Shown here: positions 41,711 to 50,355 of the stretch, in pieces | How positions within the stretch are numbered: position 1 is the first letter of the stretch | Layout: every line of letters starts with the position of its first letter | From: Tenacibaculum todarodis | Lineage (GTDB): Bacteria; Bacteroidota; Bacteroidia; Flavobacteriales; Flavobacteriaceae | Length of the DNA: 64,000 nt | Assembly: GCF_001889045.1 (NCBI RefSeq) | Contig: NZ_CP018155.1 | Span: forward strand, 677,001 to 741,000 | Reading direction: 5' to 3' | Notes under the pieces: model-generated | Seen by the model: the letters and a program-made list of their open reading frames with translations, nothing else | The model's database searches: none | What the model was told of the DNA's origin: nothing | Position numbers and translations under genes: made by a program

Positions 41711-42907
41711 TTAAATAATCAATAAATTGATATCTCTAAATGGTAAGCTAAACCAATCTGCAACCGTTTTATTTGTTAAAATTCCGTGGTAAAAATACAT
41801 TCCGTTTCGTAAACTTTTATCGTAACGCATTGCATTTTCAAATCCGCCTTCTTCAGCAATACTTAATAAATACGGCGTTAAAATATTACTTATTGATACA
41901 GAGGCAGTTCTAGAATATCTAGAAGGTATATTTGGAACGCAATAATGTATAACACCGTGTTCTGTAAAAGTTGGTTTGCTATGCGTTGTAATGTTTGAAG
42001 TTTCAAAACAACCTCCACGATCTATACTAACATCAACAATTACTGCTCCGTCTTTCATTTTTTCAATCATACTTTCAGTAACAACAACAGGAGAGCGATC
42101 TTTACCACGAATTGCACCAACAGCAACATCGCAACGCATTAATGCTTTTGCCAATGTTTTTGGTTGTATTGTAGAAGTGTAAATAGGTGACGGTAAGCGA
42201 TGCTGTAATGTTCTAAGTTTTGTTAGCGAGTTATCGAATACTTTTACTCGCGCACCTAGACCAATTGCAGAACGCGCTGCAAATTCACCAACAGTTCCTG
42301 CGCCTAAAATTACCACAGATGTTGGCGGAACTCCACCAATATTTCCTAATAATAAACCGTTTCCTTCATTTATGCTGTTCATTAATTCTGAAGCAATTAA
42401 AATTGAAGCGGTTCCTGCAATTTCACTAAGTGATTTTACTATTGGATACACACCGTGTTCGTCTTTTATATAATCGAATGCTACAGCAGTAATTCTTTTT
42501 TTAGCTAAAGCTTCAAAGTATTTTTTGTTCTGAGTCTTTAATTGTAATGCTGAAATTAAGATGGTTTGTGGATTCATCATTTCAATTTCATTAATAGAAG
42601 GCGGTTCTACTTTTAAAATAATGTTACAACCAAATACTTCTTTAACATCGTACGATATTTTTGCACCAGCTTCTGAGTATTCTTTATCGGCATAATTTGA
42701 GTTTTCTCCTGCACCAGTTTCTACAACAATTCTGTGTCCATGCGCAACTAAAGCAGAAACAGCATCTGGTGTTAAACTTATTCGTTTTTCTTCGAAATGT
42801 GTTTCTTTTGGTAAGCCGATAAATAATTCACCTTTTTGCTTTTGAATTTCAAGCATTTCTGGCTGAGGCATTAAATCTTCCTTACTAAATGGCGAGTATA
42901 AACTCAT
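41711..42907 (-). CDS. ald: Alanine dehydrogenase
   Basis: 398 residues of the alanine dehydrogenase/PNT family. N-terminal GLPKETHFEEKRISLTPDAVSALVAHGHRIVVETGAGENSNY holds the pyruvate-binding Lys and Arg; the NAD loop is VVILGAGTVGEFAARSAIGLGARVKVFDN; DVSIDRGGCFETSNITTHSKPTFTEHGVIHYCVPNIPS closes the site. It interconverts alanine and pyruvate plus ammonia. The N-terminal extension of about 30 residues is usual in flavobacteria. Its ATG overlaps the tsaE stop by four bases. Confidence 0.92.
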   Translation of the reverse strand: MSLYSPFSKEDLMPQPEMLEIQKQKGELFIGLPKETHFEEKRISLTPDAVSALVAHGHRIVVETGAGENSNYADKEYSEAGAKISYDVKEVFGCNIILKVEPPSINEIEMMNPQTILISALQLKTQNKKYFEALAKKRITAVAFDYIKDEHGVYPIVKSLSEIAGTASILIASELMNSINEGNGLLLGNIGGVPPTSVVILGAGTVGEFAARSAIGLGARVKVFDNSLTKLRTLQHRLPSPIYTSTIQPKTLAKALMRCDVAVGAIRGKDRSPVVVTESMIEKMKDGAVIVDVSIDRGGCFETSNITTHSKPTFTEHGVIHYCVPNIPSRYSRTASVSISNILTPYLLSIAEEGGFENAMRYDKSLRNGMYFYHGILTNKTVADWFSLPFRDINLLII

Positions 42908-43320
42908 GAGTTGGTTTTTAGTTGAATGTTGCGTTGTCCGTTTTCTAAAAGCGAAATATTAATTTCCACAGTTTCTAAAGGTAGTAAATTTTCTACATTG
43001 TTTGGCCACTCAATTAAATACCAATTATTTGTATATAAATAATCTTCAATTCCCATATCGTAAGCCTCTTCTTCGTGCTCAATTCTATAAAAATCGAAAT
43101 GATAAACTGTTTCTCCTTTTGTAGTTAAATATTCATTTACTAAAGAAAAAGTAGGTGAGTGGGCAACATCTTCTACACCTAGTTGTTTACAGATTTCTTT
43201 TATAAGTGTAGTTTTACCAACACCCATTTCTCCATTAAACAACAATGTTTTATGTACTGCGGAAGTAATAATTTCTTGTGCAATTTCAGATAACTGCGCT
43301 ATAGAATAATCTTTGTTCAT
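42904..43320 (-). CDS. tsaE: tRNA threonylcarbamoyladenosine biosynthesis ATPase TsaE
   Basis: 138 residues. Walker A GEMGVGKTTLIKEICKQLG and VAHSPTFSLVNEY, then VYHFDFYRIEHEEEAYDMGIEDYL and the catalytic WPNNVENLLP (W-P/E) identify TsaE. It cycles the TsaBD complex that makes t6A37 in ANN-decoding tRNAs and is normally essential. Overlaps ald by four bases (ATGA), so coupled translation is expected; the link between the two is positional only. Confidence 0.95.
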   Translation of the reverse strand: MNKDYSIAQLSEIAQEIITSAVHKTLLFNGEMGVGKTTLIKEICKQLGVEDVAHSPTFSLVNEYLTTKGETVYHFDFYRIEHEEEAYDMGIEDYLYTNNWYLIEWPNNVENLLPLETVEINISLLENGQRNIQLKTNS

Positions 43321-43374
43321 TAATGCAAAAATAATGAAAACAACGATTAGTTTTTATAAAAAATATAAAACTCT

Positions 43375-43449
43375 GAAAACTGACCACATAGTAACATCCA
43401 AAACATAGTTTTATTGCAACTGTTTACTGAGAACTGAATACTGCCAACT
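43375..43449. repeat. ACTG-rich spacer between porX and tsaE
   Basis: Contains AACTGTTTACTGAGAACTGA then ATACTGCCAACTT, units related to the grpE-dnaJ spacer at 22437. No ORF or terminator was seen. Confidence 0.4.
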
Positions 43450-44997
43450 TTATTTAGGTTCATAAATAGCACAAGGAATTATCATTTCTTCCAAAGATAT
43501 TCCACCATGTTGATACGTATTTTTATAATATTTCACAAAGTGATTGTAATTATTTGGATAGGCGAAAAACATATCTTCTTTTGCAAAAATAAACGGACTA
43601 TTAATTGCTATACTTGGTAAGAAAATGTCTTTCGGATTTTTTACTGCAAAGACATCTTTTTCTTCATATGAAAGACTTCTACCTGTTTTGTAACGTAAAT
43701 TTGAACTGATGTTTTTATTACCAATTACCTTAGTAGGATGCTTACAATTTATGGTTCCGTGATCGGTTGTTATTATAAGTTTTTGACCTAATAATTTTGC
43801 TTTTTGAATTATCTCGAACAAAGGAGAATTCTTAAACCAACTTACTGTAAGTGAGCGATATGCTTTATCATCTCCAGCCAACTCTTTAATTACTTCCATT
43901 TCGGTTTTAGCATGCGAAAGCATATCAACAAAATTATACACTACAACTGTTAAGTCGTTCTGTTTTGTTCCGTTGTAATTATCGGCAAGTTCTTTTCCGC
44001 TTCGTAAATTGGTTATTTTATAATATTCGTGCTTAATATCTAGGTTTAAACGTTTTATTTGTGCTTCTAAAAATTCATTTTCATATAAATTTTTCCCACC
44101 TTCATCGAGGTCATTTTTCCAATAATTTGGATGTTTTTTCTCCATTTCCGAAGGCATTAATCCAGAAAAAATAGCGTTTCTGGCATATTGTGTTGCCGTT
44201 GGTAAAATGCTTAAATAAGAGTGTTCTTCTTCCTTTTTATAAAAATTATTAAGTAAAGGTTCTAAGGTTCTGTATTGGTCAAAACGTAAATTATCAATAA
44301 CAATTAATAAAGTTCCTTGGTCTTTGCTTAAATGTGGAACTACAAAATCTTTAAATAAAGTATGTGAAAAAGTAGGTCTATCGCCAGCTGTTAACCAATC
44401 TTGGTAATTCTTTTTTACGAATTTAAAGAACTGTGTATTAGCTTCTTGCTTCTGGCTTTCTAAAATACCTAACATTCCTGCATCAGAAATTGTTTCTAGT
44501 TCTAATTCCCAGTGAATTAGCTTTTTATATAACGTAAACCATTCTTCATAAGAATTTACCATTGCTAAATCCATCGATATTTTTCTGAATTCCTGTTGAT
44601 AATTAGAAGTTGTTTTTTCAGAAATTAAACGAGAATGATCTAAGCTCTTTTTTAAACTCAATAAAATCTGATTTGGATTTACTGGTTTTATTAAATAATC
44701 TGCAATTTTAGAACCAATTGCATCTTCCATAATATATTCTTCTTCACTTTTAGTAATCATTACTATAGGAAGATTGGGTTGTTTTTGTTTTATTTCAGCA
44801 AGTGTTTCTAAACCTGTTAAACCAGGCATATTTTCATCTAAAAAAACAATATCGAAACGTTTTTCATCTATTAAATCTATAGCATCTGTTCCGTTTGTAC
44901 TTGTTGTAACTTTATATCCTTTTTTTTCTAAAAATAGTTGATGTGGTTTTAATAAATCAATTTCATCATCTACCCAAAGTATATCTATTTGTTTCAT
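43450..44997 (-). CDS. porX: PorX, type IX secretion system response regulator with PglZ domain
   Basis: 515 residues. Residues 1-120 are a receiver domain (ILWVDDEIDLLKPHQLFLEKKGY, phospho-acceptor Asp54 in IVFLDENMPG, Lys in VMITKSEE and DYLIKPVNP). A helical linker leads to a PglZ/alkaline-phosphatase-like domain from about 200 to the end, with LLIVIDNLRFDQYR, ATQYARNAIFSGLMP, LTVVVYNFVDMLSHAKTEME and LIITTDHGTINC holding the metal ligands. PorX is phosphorylated by PorY and controls type IX secretion genes with SigP in Bacteroidota. Single gene. Confidence 0.95.
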   Translation of the reverse strand: MKQIDILWVDDEIDLLKPHQLFLEKKGYKVTTSTNGTDAIDLIDEKRFDIVFLDENMPGLTGLETLAEIKQKQPNLPIVMITKSEEEYIMEDAIGSKIADYLIKPVNPNQILLSLKKSLDHSRLISEKTTSNYQQEFRKISMDLAMVNSYEEWFTLYKKLIHWELELETISDAGMLGILESQKQEANTQFFKFVKKNYQDWLTAGDRPTFSHTLFKDFVVPHLSKDQGTLLIVIDNLRFDQYRTLEPLLNNFYKKEEEHSYLSILPTATQYARNAIFSGLMPSEMEKKHPNYWKNDLDEGGKNLYENEFLEAQIKRLNLDIKHEYYKITNLRSGKELADNYNGTKQNDLTVVVYNFVDMLSHAKTEMEVIKELAGDDKAYRSLTVSWFKNSPLFEIIQKAKLLGQKLIITTDHGTINCKHPTKVIGNKNISSNLRYKTGRSLSYEEKDVFAVKNPKDIFLPSIAINSPFIFAKEDMFFAYPNNYNHFVKYYKNTYQHGGISLEEMIIPCAIYEPK

Positions 44998-45110
44998 AGT
45001 GTTTTATATGTAAAATACAAGCCAAAGACCTGATTTGTAATAATTATTTTTAAAAGTTTTTGCTAATTAATTTTTAAAGAAATAAGCGTCTACTAATTAA
45101 CGCCAAAAAA

Positions 45111-45118
45111 TAAATTTG
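45111..45118 (+). promoter_or_regulatory. Candidate distal -7 element for the HD gene
   Basis: TAAATTTG matches TAnnTTTG in the divergent spacer between porX and the HD gene. Confidence 0.35.
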
Positions 45119-45162
45119 TTGCGTTTTAAAAGCTTAAAATTACGTTAATAAAACGATTTTGT

Positions 45163-45170
45163 TAGATTTG
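45163..45170 (+). promoter_or_regulatory. Candidate proximal -7 element for the HD gene
   Basis: TAGATTTG matches TAnnTTTG and lies inside the upstream extension of the reading frame, which argues for a start codon further downstream (TTG at 45186). Confidence 0.45.
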
Positions 45171-45185
45171 CTAAAAATTATTGAT

Positions 45186-46412
45186 TTGGCTAAACCGAAA
45201 AAAAATAAATTAAAAATATTAAACGATCCTATTTATGGATTTGTAACGATACCTAATTCGCTCATTTTTGATATTATTGAGCATCGATATTTTCAACGAT
45301 TGAGAAGAGTTTCTCAAATGGGAATGTCTAACTTAGTGTATCCAGGAGCAAACCATACTCGTTTTCATCACGCAATTGGTTGTATGCATCTAATGCATAA
45401 GGCAATACGTGTTTTACGTTCTAAGAATGTAGTAATTTCGGATGATGAAGCAAAAGCACTTTTAATTGCAATTCTCTTACACGATATTGGTCATGGAGCT
45501 TTTTCACATGCTTTAGAACATAGTATTGTTAGCGGAATTTCTCATGAAGAGATTTCTCTAAAATTTATGAAAAAATTGAATGAAGAGTTCAATGGAAAAC
45601 TAGACTTAGCAATTCAAATTTTTGAAGGAAGATACAATAGAAAGTTTCTAAACCAATTAATATCGAGTCAATTAGATGTTGATCGATTAGATTACTTAAA
45701 ACGAGATTCATTTTATACTGGTGTTACAGAAGGGGATATTTCTTCAGACCGATTAATTGCAATGATGCATGTTAAAAATGATGAACTGGTAATTGAACAA
45801 AAAGGAATTTATTCTGTAGAAAACTTTATAATTTCTCGACGTTTAATGTATTGGCAAGTATATCTGCATAAAACAGGTTTAGTGGCTGAAAATATGTTAG
45901 TTAAAGTATTGCAAAGAGCAAAGGAGTTGGCAAAGAGTGGAGTAGAAGTTCCTGCTACAAAAGCTTTTAAATACTTTTTAAATACGGAAATTTCTGCTGA
46001 AAACTTTTCAGAAAAAACATTAGAACTTTTTTCTACATTAGATGATTATGATGTGTTGGCTTCCATAAAACAATGGATGTTTAGCGAGGATAAAGTGTTA
46101 TCTAGCTTAGCAACAATGTTAATTAATAGAAAATTGTTGAAAATTGAAATGCAAGATAAACCCTTTTCAAAAGAATATATTTCTAAAAAAGAAGCAAAAT
46201 ATAGCGAAAAACTAGCGCTTTCAGATTCAGAAATTTCTTATTTTGTTTTTAATGATTTTACTTCTAATCAGGCTTATAACACAGAAAAACCTATAAAAAT
46301 CTTAAGTAAGAAAGGGAAATTAAAAGATATTGCATCTGCATCTGATCAATTAAACCTTCAAGCACTAACAAAACCAGTGGTTAAGTATTTTTTATGTTAT
46401 CCAAAGAAGTAA
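45186..46412 (+). CDS. HD-domain phosphohydrolase (dGTPase/SAMHD1-like)
   Basis: 408 residues from TTG at 45186; the frame is open to a TTG at 45159, but a promoter box lies there and no ATG is available before the conserved start KLKILNDPIYGFVTIPNSLIFDIIEHRYFQRLRRVSQMG. The metal ligands are HTRFHHAIG, ILLHDIGHGAFSHALEH and SSQLDVDRLDYLKRD, i.e. the H...HD...D set. Homologues hydrolyse dNTPs or other nucleotides. It is followed after 39 bases by lpxD, a conserved arrangement in flavobacteria. Substrate not defined. Confidence 0.88.
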   Translation: MAKPKKNKLKILNDPIYGFVTIPNSLIFDIIEHRYFQRLRRVSQMGMSNLVYPGANHTRFHHAIGCMHLMHKAIRVLRSKNVVISDDEAKALLIAILLHDIGHGAFSHALEHSIVSGISHEEISLKFMKKLNEEFNGKLDLAIQIFEGRYNRKFLNQLISSQLDVDRLDYLKRDSFYTGVTEGDISSDRLIAMMHVKNDELVIEQKGIYSVENFIISRRLMYWQVYLHKTGLVAENMLVKVLQRAKELAKSGVEVPATKAFKYFLNTEISAENFSEKTLELFSTLDDYDVLASIKQWMFSEDKVLSSLATMLINRKLLKIEMQDKPFSKEYISKKEAKYSEKLALSDSEISYFVFNDFTSNQAYNTEKPIKILSKKGKLKDIASASDQLNLQALTKPVVKYFLCYPKK

Positions 46413-46437
46413 TTTTAGATAAATGGTAGCTTTTTTA

Positions 46438-46445
46438 TACATTTG
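46438..46445 (+). promoter_or_regulatory. -7 element directly before lpxD
   Basis: TACATTTG matches TAnnTTTG and ends six bases before the lpxD ATG at 46452, so the message would have almost no leader. Confidence 0.45.
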
Positions 46446-46451
46446 CATTTG

Positions 46452-47492
46452 ATGAAATTTACAGCCAAACAAATAGCAGATATATTAGAAGGAGAAATAG
46501 TTGGTAATCCTAATCAAGAGGTTTCTACAATTTCTAAAATTGAAGAAGGAGAAAAAGGTTCTTTAACCTTTCTATCTAACCCTAAATATAACCCTTTCAT
46601 TTACACTACAAATGCATCTGCAGTTATTGTAAACAAAAGCTTTATACCAGAAAAGGAAGTTACAGCAACACTTATAAAAGTTAAGAATGCTTATAAATCT
46701 TTTTCAAAATTATTAGAGTTTTATAACGAAGCAAAAAATAATAAATCGGGTAGAGAAGAACCTCACTTTATAGCAAAATCAGCTAAAATAGGCAAAGAAG
46801 AATATATTGGAGCATTTGCTTACATCGGTGAAAATGTATCTATTGGTAAAAATGTTAAGATTTATCCTAACTCTTATATTGGAGATAATGTAACTATTGG
46901 AGATAATTGTACATTTTTTTCTGGCGTTAAAATATATTCAGATACTATAATTGGAAATAACTGTAAATTCCATTCAGGAGTAATAGTTGGTTCAGATGGT
47001 TTTGGATTTGCACCGGATGATAAAGGAGAATATAAAGCAATACCGCATATTGGTAATGTTATTATTGAAGACAATGTAGATATTGGTGCTGCAACCACAA
47101 TAGATAGAGCAACTTTTGGCGCTACAATTATAAGAAAGGGCGTAAAATTAGATAACCAAATTCAAATTGCTCATAATGTTGTAATAGGAAAGAATACTGT
47201 AATTGCTTCTCAAACAGGAGTTGCAGGTTCTACTAAAATTGGAGAAAATTGTATGATTGGTGGTCAAGTAGGTATTGTTGGGCACTTAACTTTAGGTAAC
47301 AACTTAAAGATACAAGCACAATCAGGAATTTCTAAGAACTTAAAAGATGGTGAAAAAGTGCAAGGTAGTCCAGCAATGAGTTATTCTGATTACTTTAAAA
47401 GTTATGCGCTTTTTAAAAATTTACCTAAAATAGCAAAAGTAGTTAATAACATAGAAAAAGAGTTGAAGACTCAAAATATAAGCAATGAGTAA
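46452..47492 (+). CDS. lpxD: UDP-3-O-(3-hydroxyacyl)glucosamine N-acyltransferase
   Basis: 346 residues from ATG 46452; the TTG three codons earlier is less likely. N-terminal uridine-binding domain (TAKQIADILEGEIVGNP) and a left-handed beta-helix of hexapeptide repeats (IGENVSIGKNVKIYPNSYIGDNV); the catalytic region is GSDGFGFAPDDKGEYKAIPHIGNV and DNQIQIAHNVVIG with the active His. It adds the second acyl chain in lipid A synthesis. Overlaps lpxC-fabZ by eight bases in an lpxD-lpxC/fabZ-lpxA operon. Confidence 0.95.
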   Translation: MKFTAKQIADILEGEIVGNPNQEVSTISKIEEGEKGSLTFLSNPKYNPFIYTTNASAVIVNKSFIPEKEVTATLIKVKNAYKSFSKLLEFYNEAKNNKSGREEPHFIAKSAKIGKEEYIGAFAYIGENVSIGKNVKIYPNSYIGDNVTIGDNCTFFSGVKIYSDTIIGNNCKFHSGVIVGSDGFGFAPDDKGEYKAIPHIGNVIIEDNVDIGAATTIDRATFGATIIRKGVKLDNQIQIAHNVVIGKNTVIASQTGVAGSTKIGENCMIGGQVGIVGHLTLGNNLKIQAQSGISKNLKDGEKVQGSPAMSYSDYFKSYALFKNLPKIAKVVNNIEKELKTQNISNE

Positions 47493-48876
47493 GAAGCAAA
47501 AAACAATACAAAACGAAATAACGTTATCTGGAGTAGGATTACATACAGGTAACAACGTAACAATGACCCTTAAACCTGCGCCTGCAAACTATGGTTATGC
47601 ATTTATGCGTGTAGATTTAGAAGGACAACCAACAATTGAAGCTAAAGCAGAGTATGTTACTAACACACAACGTGGAACAAACTTAGAAAAAAACGGAGTT
47701 CAAATACAAACTTCAGAACACGTTTTAGCTGCAGCAGTTGGTTTAGAAATAGACAATCTATTAATTGAAATAAATGCTTCAGAACCACCAATTATGGATG
47801 GTTCTTCTAAGTTTTTTGTTGAAGCTCTTGAAAAAGCAGGAATAAAAGAATTAGAAGCTTCTGTAGAAGAATATGTTGTAAAAGAAATAATATCTTACAA
47901 AGATGAAGAATCTGGAAGTGAAATAATTTTAATGCCTTCAGATGAGTATCAAGTTACAACTATGGTAGATTTTGGTACTAAAATTTTAGGTACTCAAAAT
48001 GCTACTTTAGATCATATTTCAGATTTTAAAGAAGAAATTTCTGCGGCAAGAACTTTTAGTTTTTTACATGAAATAGAAATGCTTTTAGAAAACGACCTTA
48101 TTAAAGGAGGTGATTTAAATAACGCAATTGTATATGTTGATAAAGAATTATCTGAATCTACAATGCAACGACTTAAAAAAGCATTTAATAAAGAAGATAT
48201 TAAAGTTAAGTCTAACGGAATATTAGATAACTTAGATTTACATTGGGCAAATGAAGCTGCAAGACACAAATTATTAGATGTAATAGGAGATTTAGCTTTA
48301 GTAGGAACTCGTATTAAAGGTAAAGTTATAGCAAATAAACCAGGGCATTTAGTAAATACCATGTTTGCTAAAAAATTAGCGAAACTAATAAAACAGGAAA
48401 AACGTAATAACGTACCAAAGTTCGATTTACATCAACCGCCTTTATTAGATATCCATCAAATTATGGATATTCTTCCACACAGACCACCATTTTTATTAAT
48501 TGATAGGATTATAGAATTAACAGATACTCACGTGGTTGGTATGAAAAATGTTACAATGAATGAAAATTTCTTTGTTGGACATTTTCCAGGAGCACCAGTA
48601 ATGCCAGGAGTTTTACAAGTTGAAGCAATGGCACAATGTGGTGGAGTTTTAGTGTTGAATACTGTACCAGATCCAGAAAATTATTTAACATTCTTCATGA
48701 AAATGGACAATGTTAAATTCAAGCAAAAAGTACTTCCAGGAGATACTTTAATTTTTAAATGTGAGTTAATTACACCTATTAGAAGAGGAATTTGTCACAT
48801 GCAAGCCTATGCTTATGCCAACGGAAAAATAGTTGCAGAAGCAGAATTAATGGCGCAAATAGCAAAAAAGAAATAA
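47485..48876 (+). CDS. lpxC: Bifunctional LpxC deacetylase / FabZ dehydratase
   Basis: 463 residues, a fusion typical of Bacteroidota. Residues 1-300 are the zinc deacetylase LpxC: KTIQNEITLSGVGLHTGNNVTMTLKPA, SEHVLAAAVGLEIDNLLIEI with its zinc His, ARTFSFLHEIE and LDNLDLHWANEAARHKLLDVIGDLAL. Residues about 315-463 are FabZ: IMDILPHRPPFLLIDRI and NFFVGHFPGAPVMPGVLQVEAMAQ with catalytic His and Glu. It commits UDP-acyl-GlcNAc to lipid A and dehydrates 3-hydroxyacyl-ACP, two competing uses of one pool. Confidence 0.95.
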   Translation: MSKKQKTIQNEITLSGVGLHTGNNVTMTLKPAPANYGYAFMRVDLEGQPTIEAKAEYVTNTQRGTNLEKNGVQIQTSEHVLAAAVGLEIDNLLIEINASEPPIMDGSSKFFVEALEKAGIKELEASVEEYVVKEIISYKDEESGSEIILMPSDEYQVTTMVDFGTKILGTQNATLDHISDFKEEISAARTFSFLHEIEMLLENDLIKGGDLNNAIVYVDKELSESTMQRLKKAFNKEDIKVKSNGILDNLDLHWANEAARHKLLDVIGDLALVGTRIKGKVIANKPGHLVNTMFAKKLAKLIKQEKRNNVPKFDLHQPPLLDIHQIMDILPHRPPFLLIDRIIELTDTHVVGMKNVTMNENFFVGHFPGAPVMPGVLQVEAMAQCGGVLVLNTVPDPENYLTFFMKMDNVKFKQKVLPGDTLIFKCELITPIRRGICHMQAYAYANGKIVAEAELMAQIAKKK

Positions 48877-48877
48877 T

Positions 48878-49663
48878 ATGAATCAACCATTAGCATACGT
48901 TCATCCACAAGCAAAAATAGCTAGAAACGTTGTAATAGAACCATTTACAACAATACACGCAAACGTTACTATTGGTTCAGGAACATGGATTGGTTCTAAT
49001 GTTACCATAATGGAAGGTGCAAGGATTGGTAAAAATTGTAGAATTTTTCCAGGAGCTGTAATTTCTGCTATTCCTCAAGATTTAAAGTTTGACGACGAAG
49101 ACACAACGGTAGAAATTGGAGACAATGTAACTATCCGTGAATGTGTAACGATAAATAGGGGAACTGCTGATAGAATGAAAACCAAAATTGGTGATAATTG
49201 TTTAATTATGGCATATTGCCATATTGCTCATGATTGTATTGTTGGTGATAATTGTATTTTTTCTAACAATTCAACTTTAGCAGGTCACGTAACAATTGGA
49301 GATAACGTTGTTTTAGCTGGTATGGTTGCTGTGCATCAATTTGCATCAGTTGGCCAACACGCATTTGTAACTGGAGGTTCTTTGGTAAGAAAAGACGTTC
49401 CACCATTTGTAAAATCGGCAAGAGAACCATTATCTTATGTTGGTATTAATTCCGTTGGATTAAGAAGACGCGGATTTACAACAGAAAAAATTAGAGAAAT
49501 TCAGAATATATATAGAATTTTATTTCAACAAAACTATAACTATACCCAAGCTATAGATATTATTGAAGCAGAAATGGAGGCAACTCCAGAACGTGACGAA
49601 ATTATTCATTTCATAAAAAACTCACATAGAGGAATTATGAAAGGATACTTTAAAGCAAATTAA
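48878..49663 (+). CDS. lpxA: Acyl-ACP--UDP-N-acetylglucosamine O-acyltransferase
   Basis: 261 residues. Hexapeptide beta-helix (IGSGTWIGSNVTIMEGARIGKNCRIFPGAVISAIPQDLKF), the catalytic His in CLIMAYCHIAHDCIVGDNCIFSNNSTLAGHV, and a helical C-terminus (NSVGLRRRGFTTEKIREIQNIYRILFQ). It transfers the first 3-hydroxyacyl chain onto UDP-GlcNAc. One base after lpxC-fabZ. Confidence 0.95.
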   Translation: MNQPLAYVHPQAKIARNVVIEPFTTIHANVTIGSGTWIGSNVTIMEGARIGKNCRIFPGAVISAIPQDLKFDDEDTTVEIGDNVTIRECVTINRGTADRMKTKIGDNCLIMAYCHIAHDCIVGDNCIFSNNSTLAGHVTIGDNVVLAGMVAVHQFASVGQHAFVTGGSLVRKDVPPFVKSAREPLSYVGINSVGLRRRGFTTEKIREIQNIYRILFQQNYNYTQAIDIIEAEMEATPERDEIIHFIKNSHRGIMKGYFKAN

Positions 49664-49710
49664 AAAATAGAATAATAAATAATTGCATTAAAAGCAAAAA
49701 GCAGAATAAT

Positions 49711-50277
49711 ATGGCAAGTACTTCAGATATTAAGAACGGATTATGTATGAGATATAACAACGATATTTATAAAGTTGTTGAGTTTTTACACGTAAAACCA
49801 GGAAAAGGACCAGCATTTGTAAGAACTAAATTAAAAAGTGTTACAAATGGTAAAGTAATAGATAATACATTTCCTTCAGGAAGAAAGATAGATGATGTTC
49901 GAGTAGAAACTCATAAATTTCAATATTTATATAATGAAGGTGAAACTTTTCACTTTATGAATCAACAAGATTATTCTCAAATTTCATTAGAAAAAGCAGC
50001 TTTAGACTCGCCAGAATTAATGAAGGAAGGAGAAATTGTAACTATTATTATTAATGCTGAAGACGAAATGCCTTTATCAGTAGAAATGCCAGCAAGTGTA
50101 ATTTTAGAAGTTACAGCAACTGAGCCAGGTGTTAAAGGAAATACAGCAACAAATGCTACAAAACCAGCAACTGTAGAAACAGGAGCATCTGTAAATGTAC
50201 CTTTATTTATCAATGAAGGAGATAAGATTAAGGTAGAAACAACAAAAGGAACTTACCAAGAACGTATTAAAGAATAA
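49711..50277 (+). CDS. efp: Translation elongation factor P
   Basis: 188 residues with the three-domain OB-fold pattern. The tip of domain I is [16 protein letters not shown] with Lys32, the residue modified or left bare in EF-P. Domain II/III has [44 protein letters not shown]. It relieves ribosome stalling at proline runs. Located between lpxA and an lpxD-like gene; the modification enzymes EpmA/EpmB are not in the window. Confidence 0.95.
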   Translation: [188 protein letters not shown]

Positions 50278-50296
50278 TTCAGAAAACAATAATCAA

Positions 50297-50334
50297 TAAA
50301 CAATTATCAGTTCTGTTTAATTGATAATTGTTTA
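50297..50334 (+). repeat. Perfect 13-bp inverted repeat after efp
   Basis: TAAACAATTATCA and TGATAATTGTTTA enclose 12 bases. No U-run follows directly, so it may act as an RNA processing or 3'-end stabilising stem rather than a terminator. Confidence 0.55.
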
Positions 50335-50355
50335 CTTATAATTGATAATTGAAGA

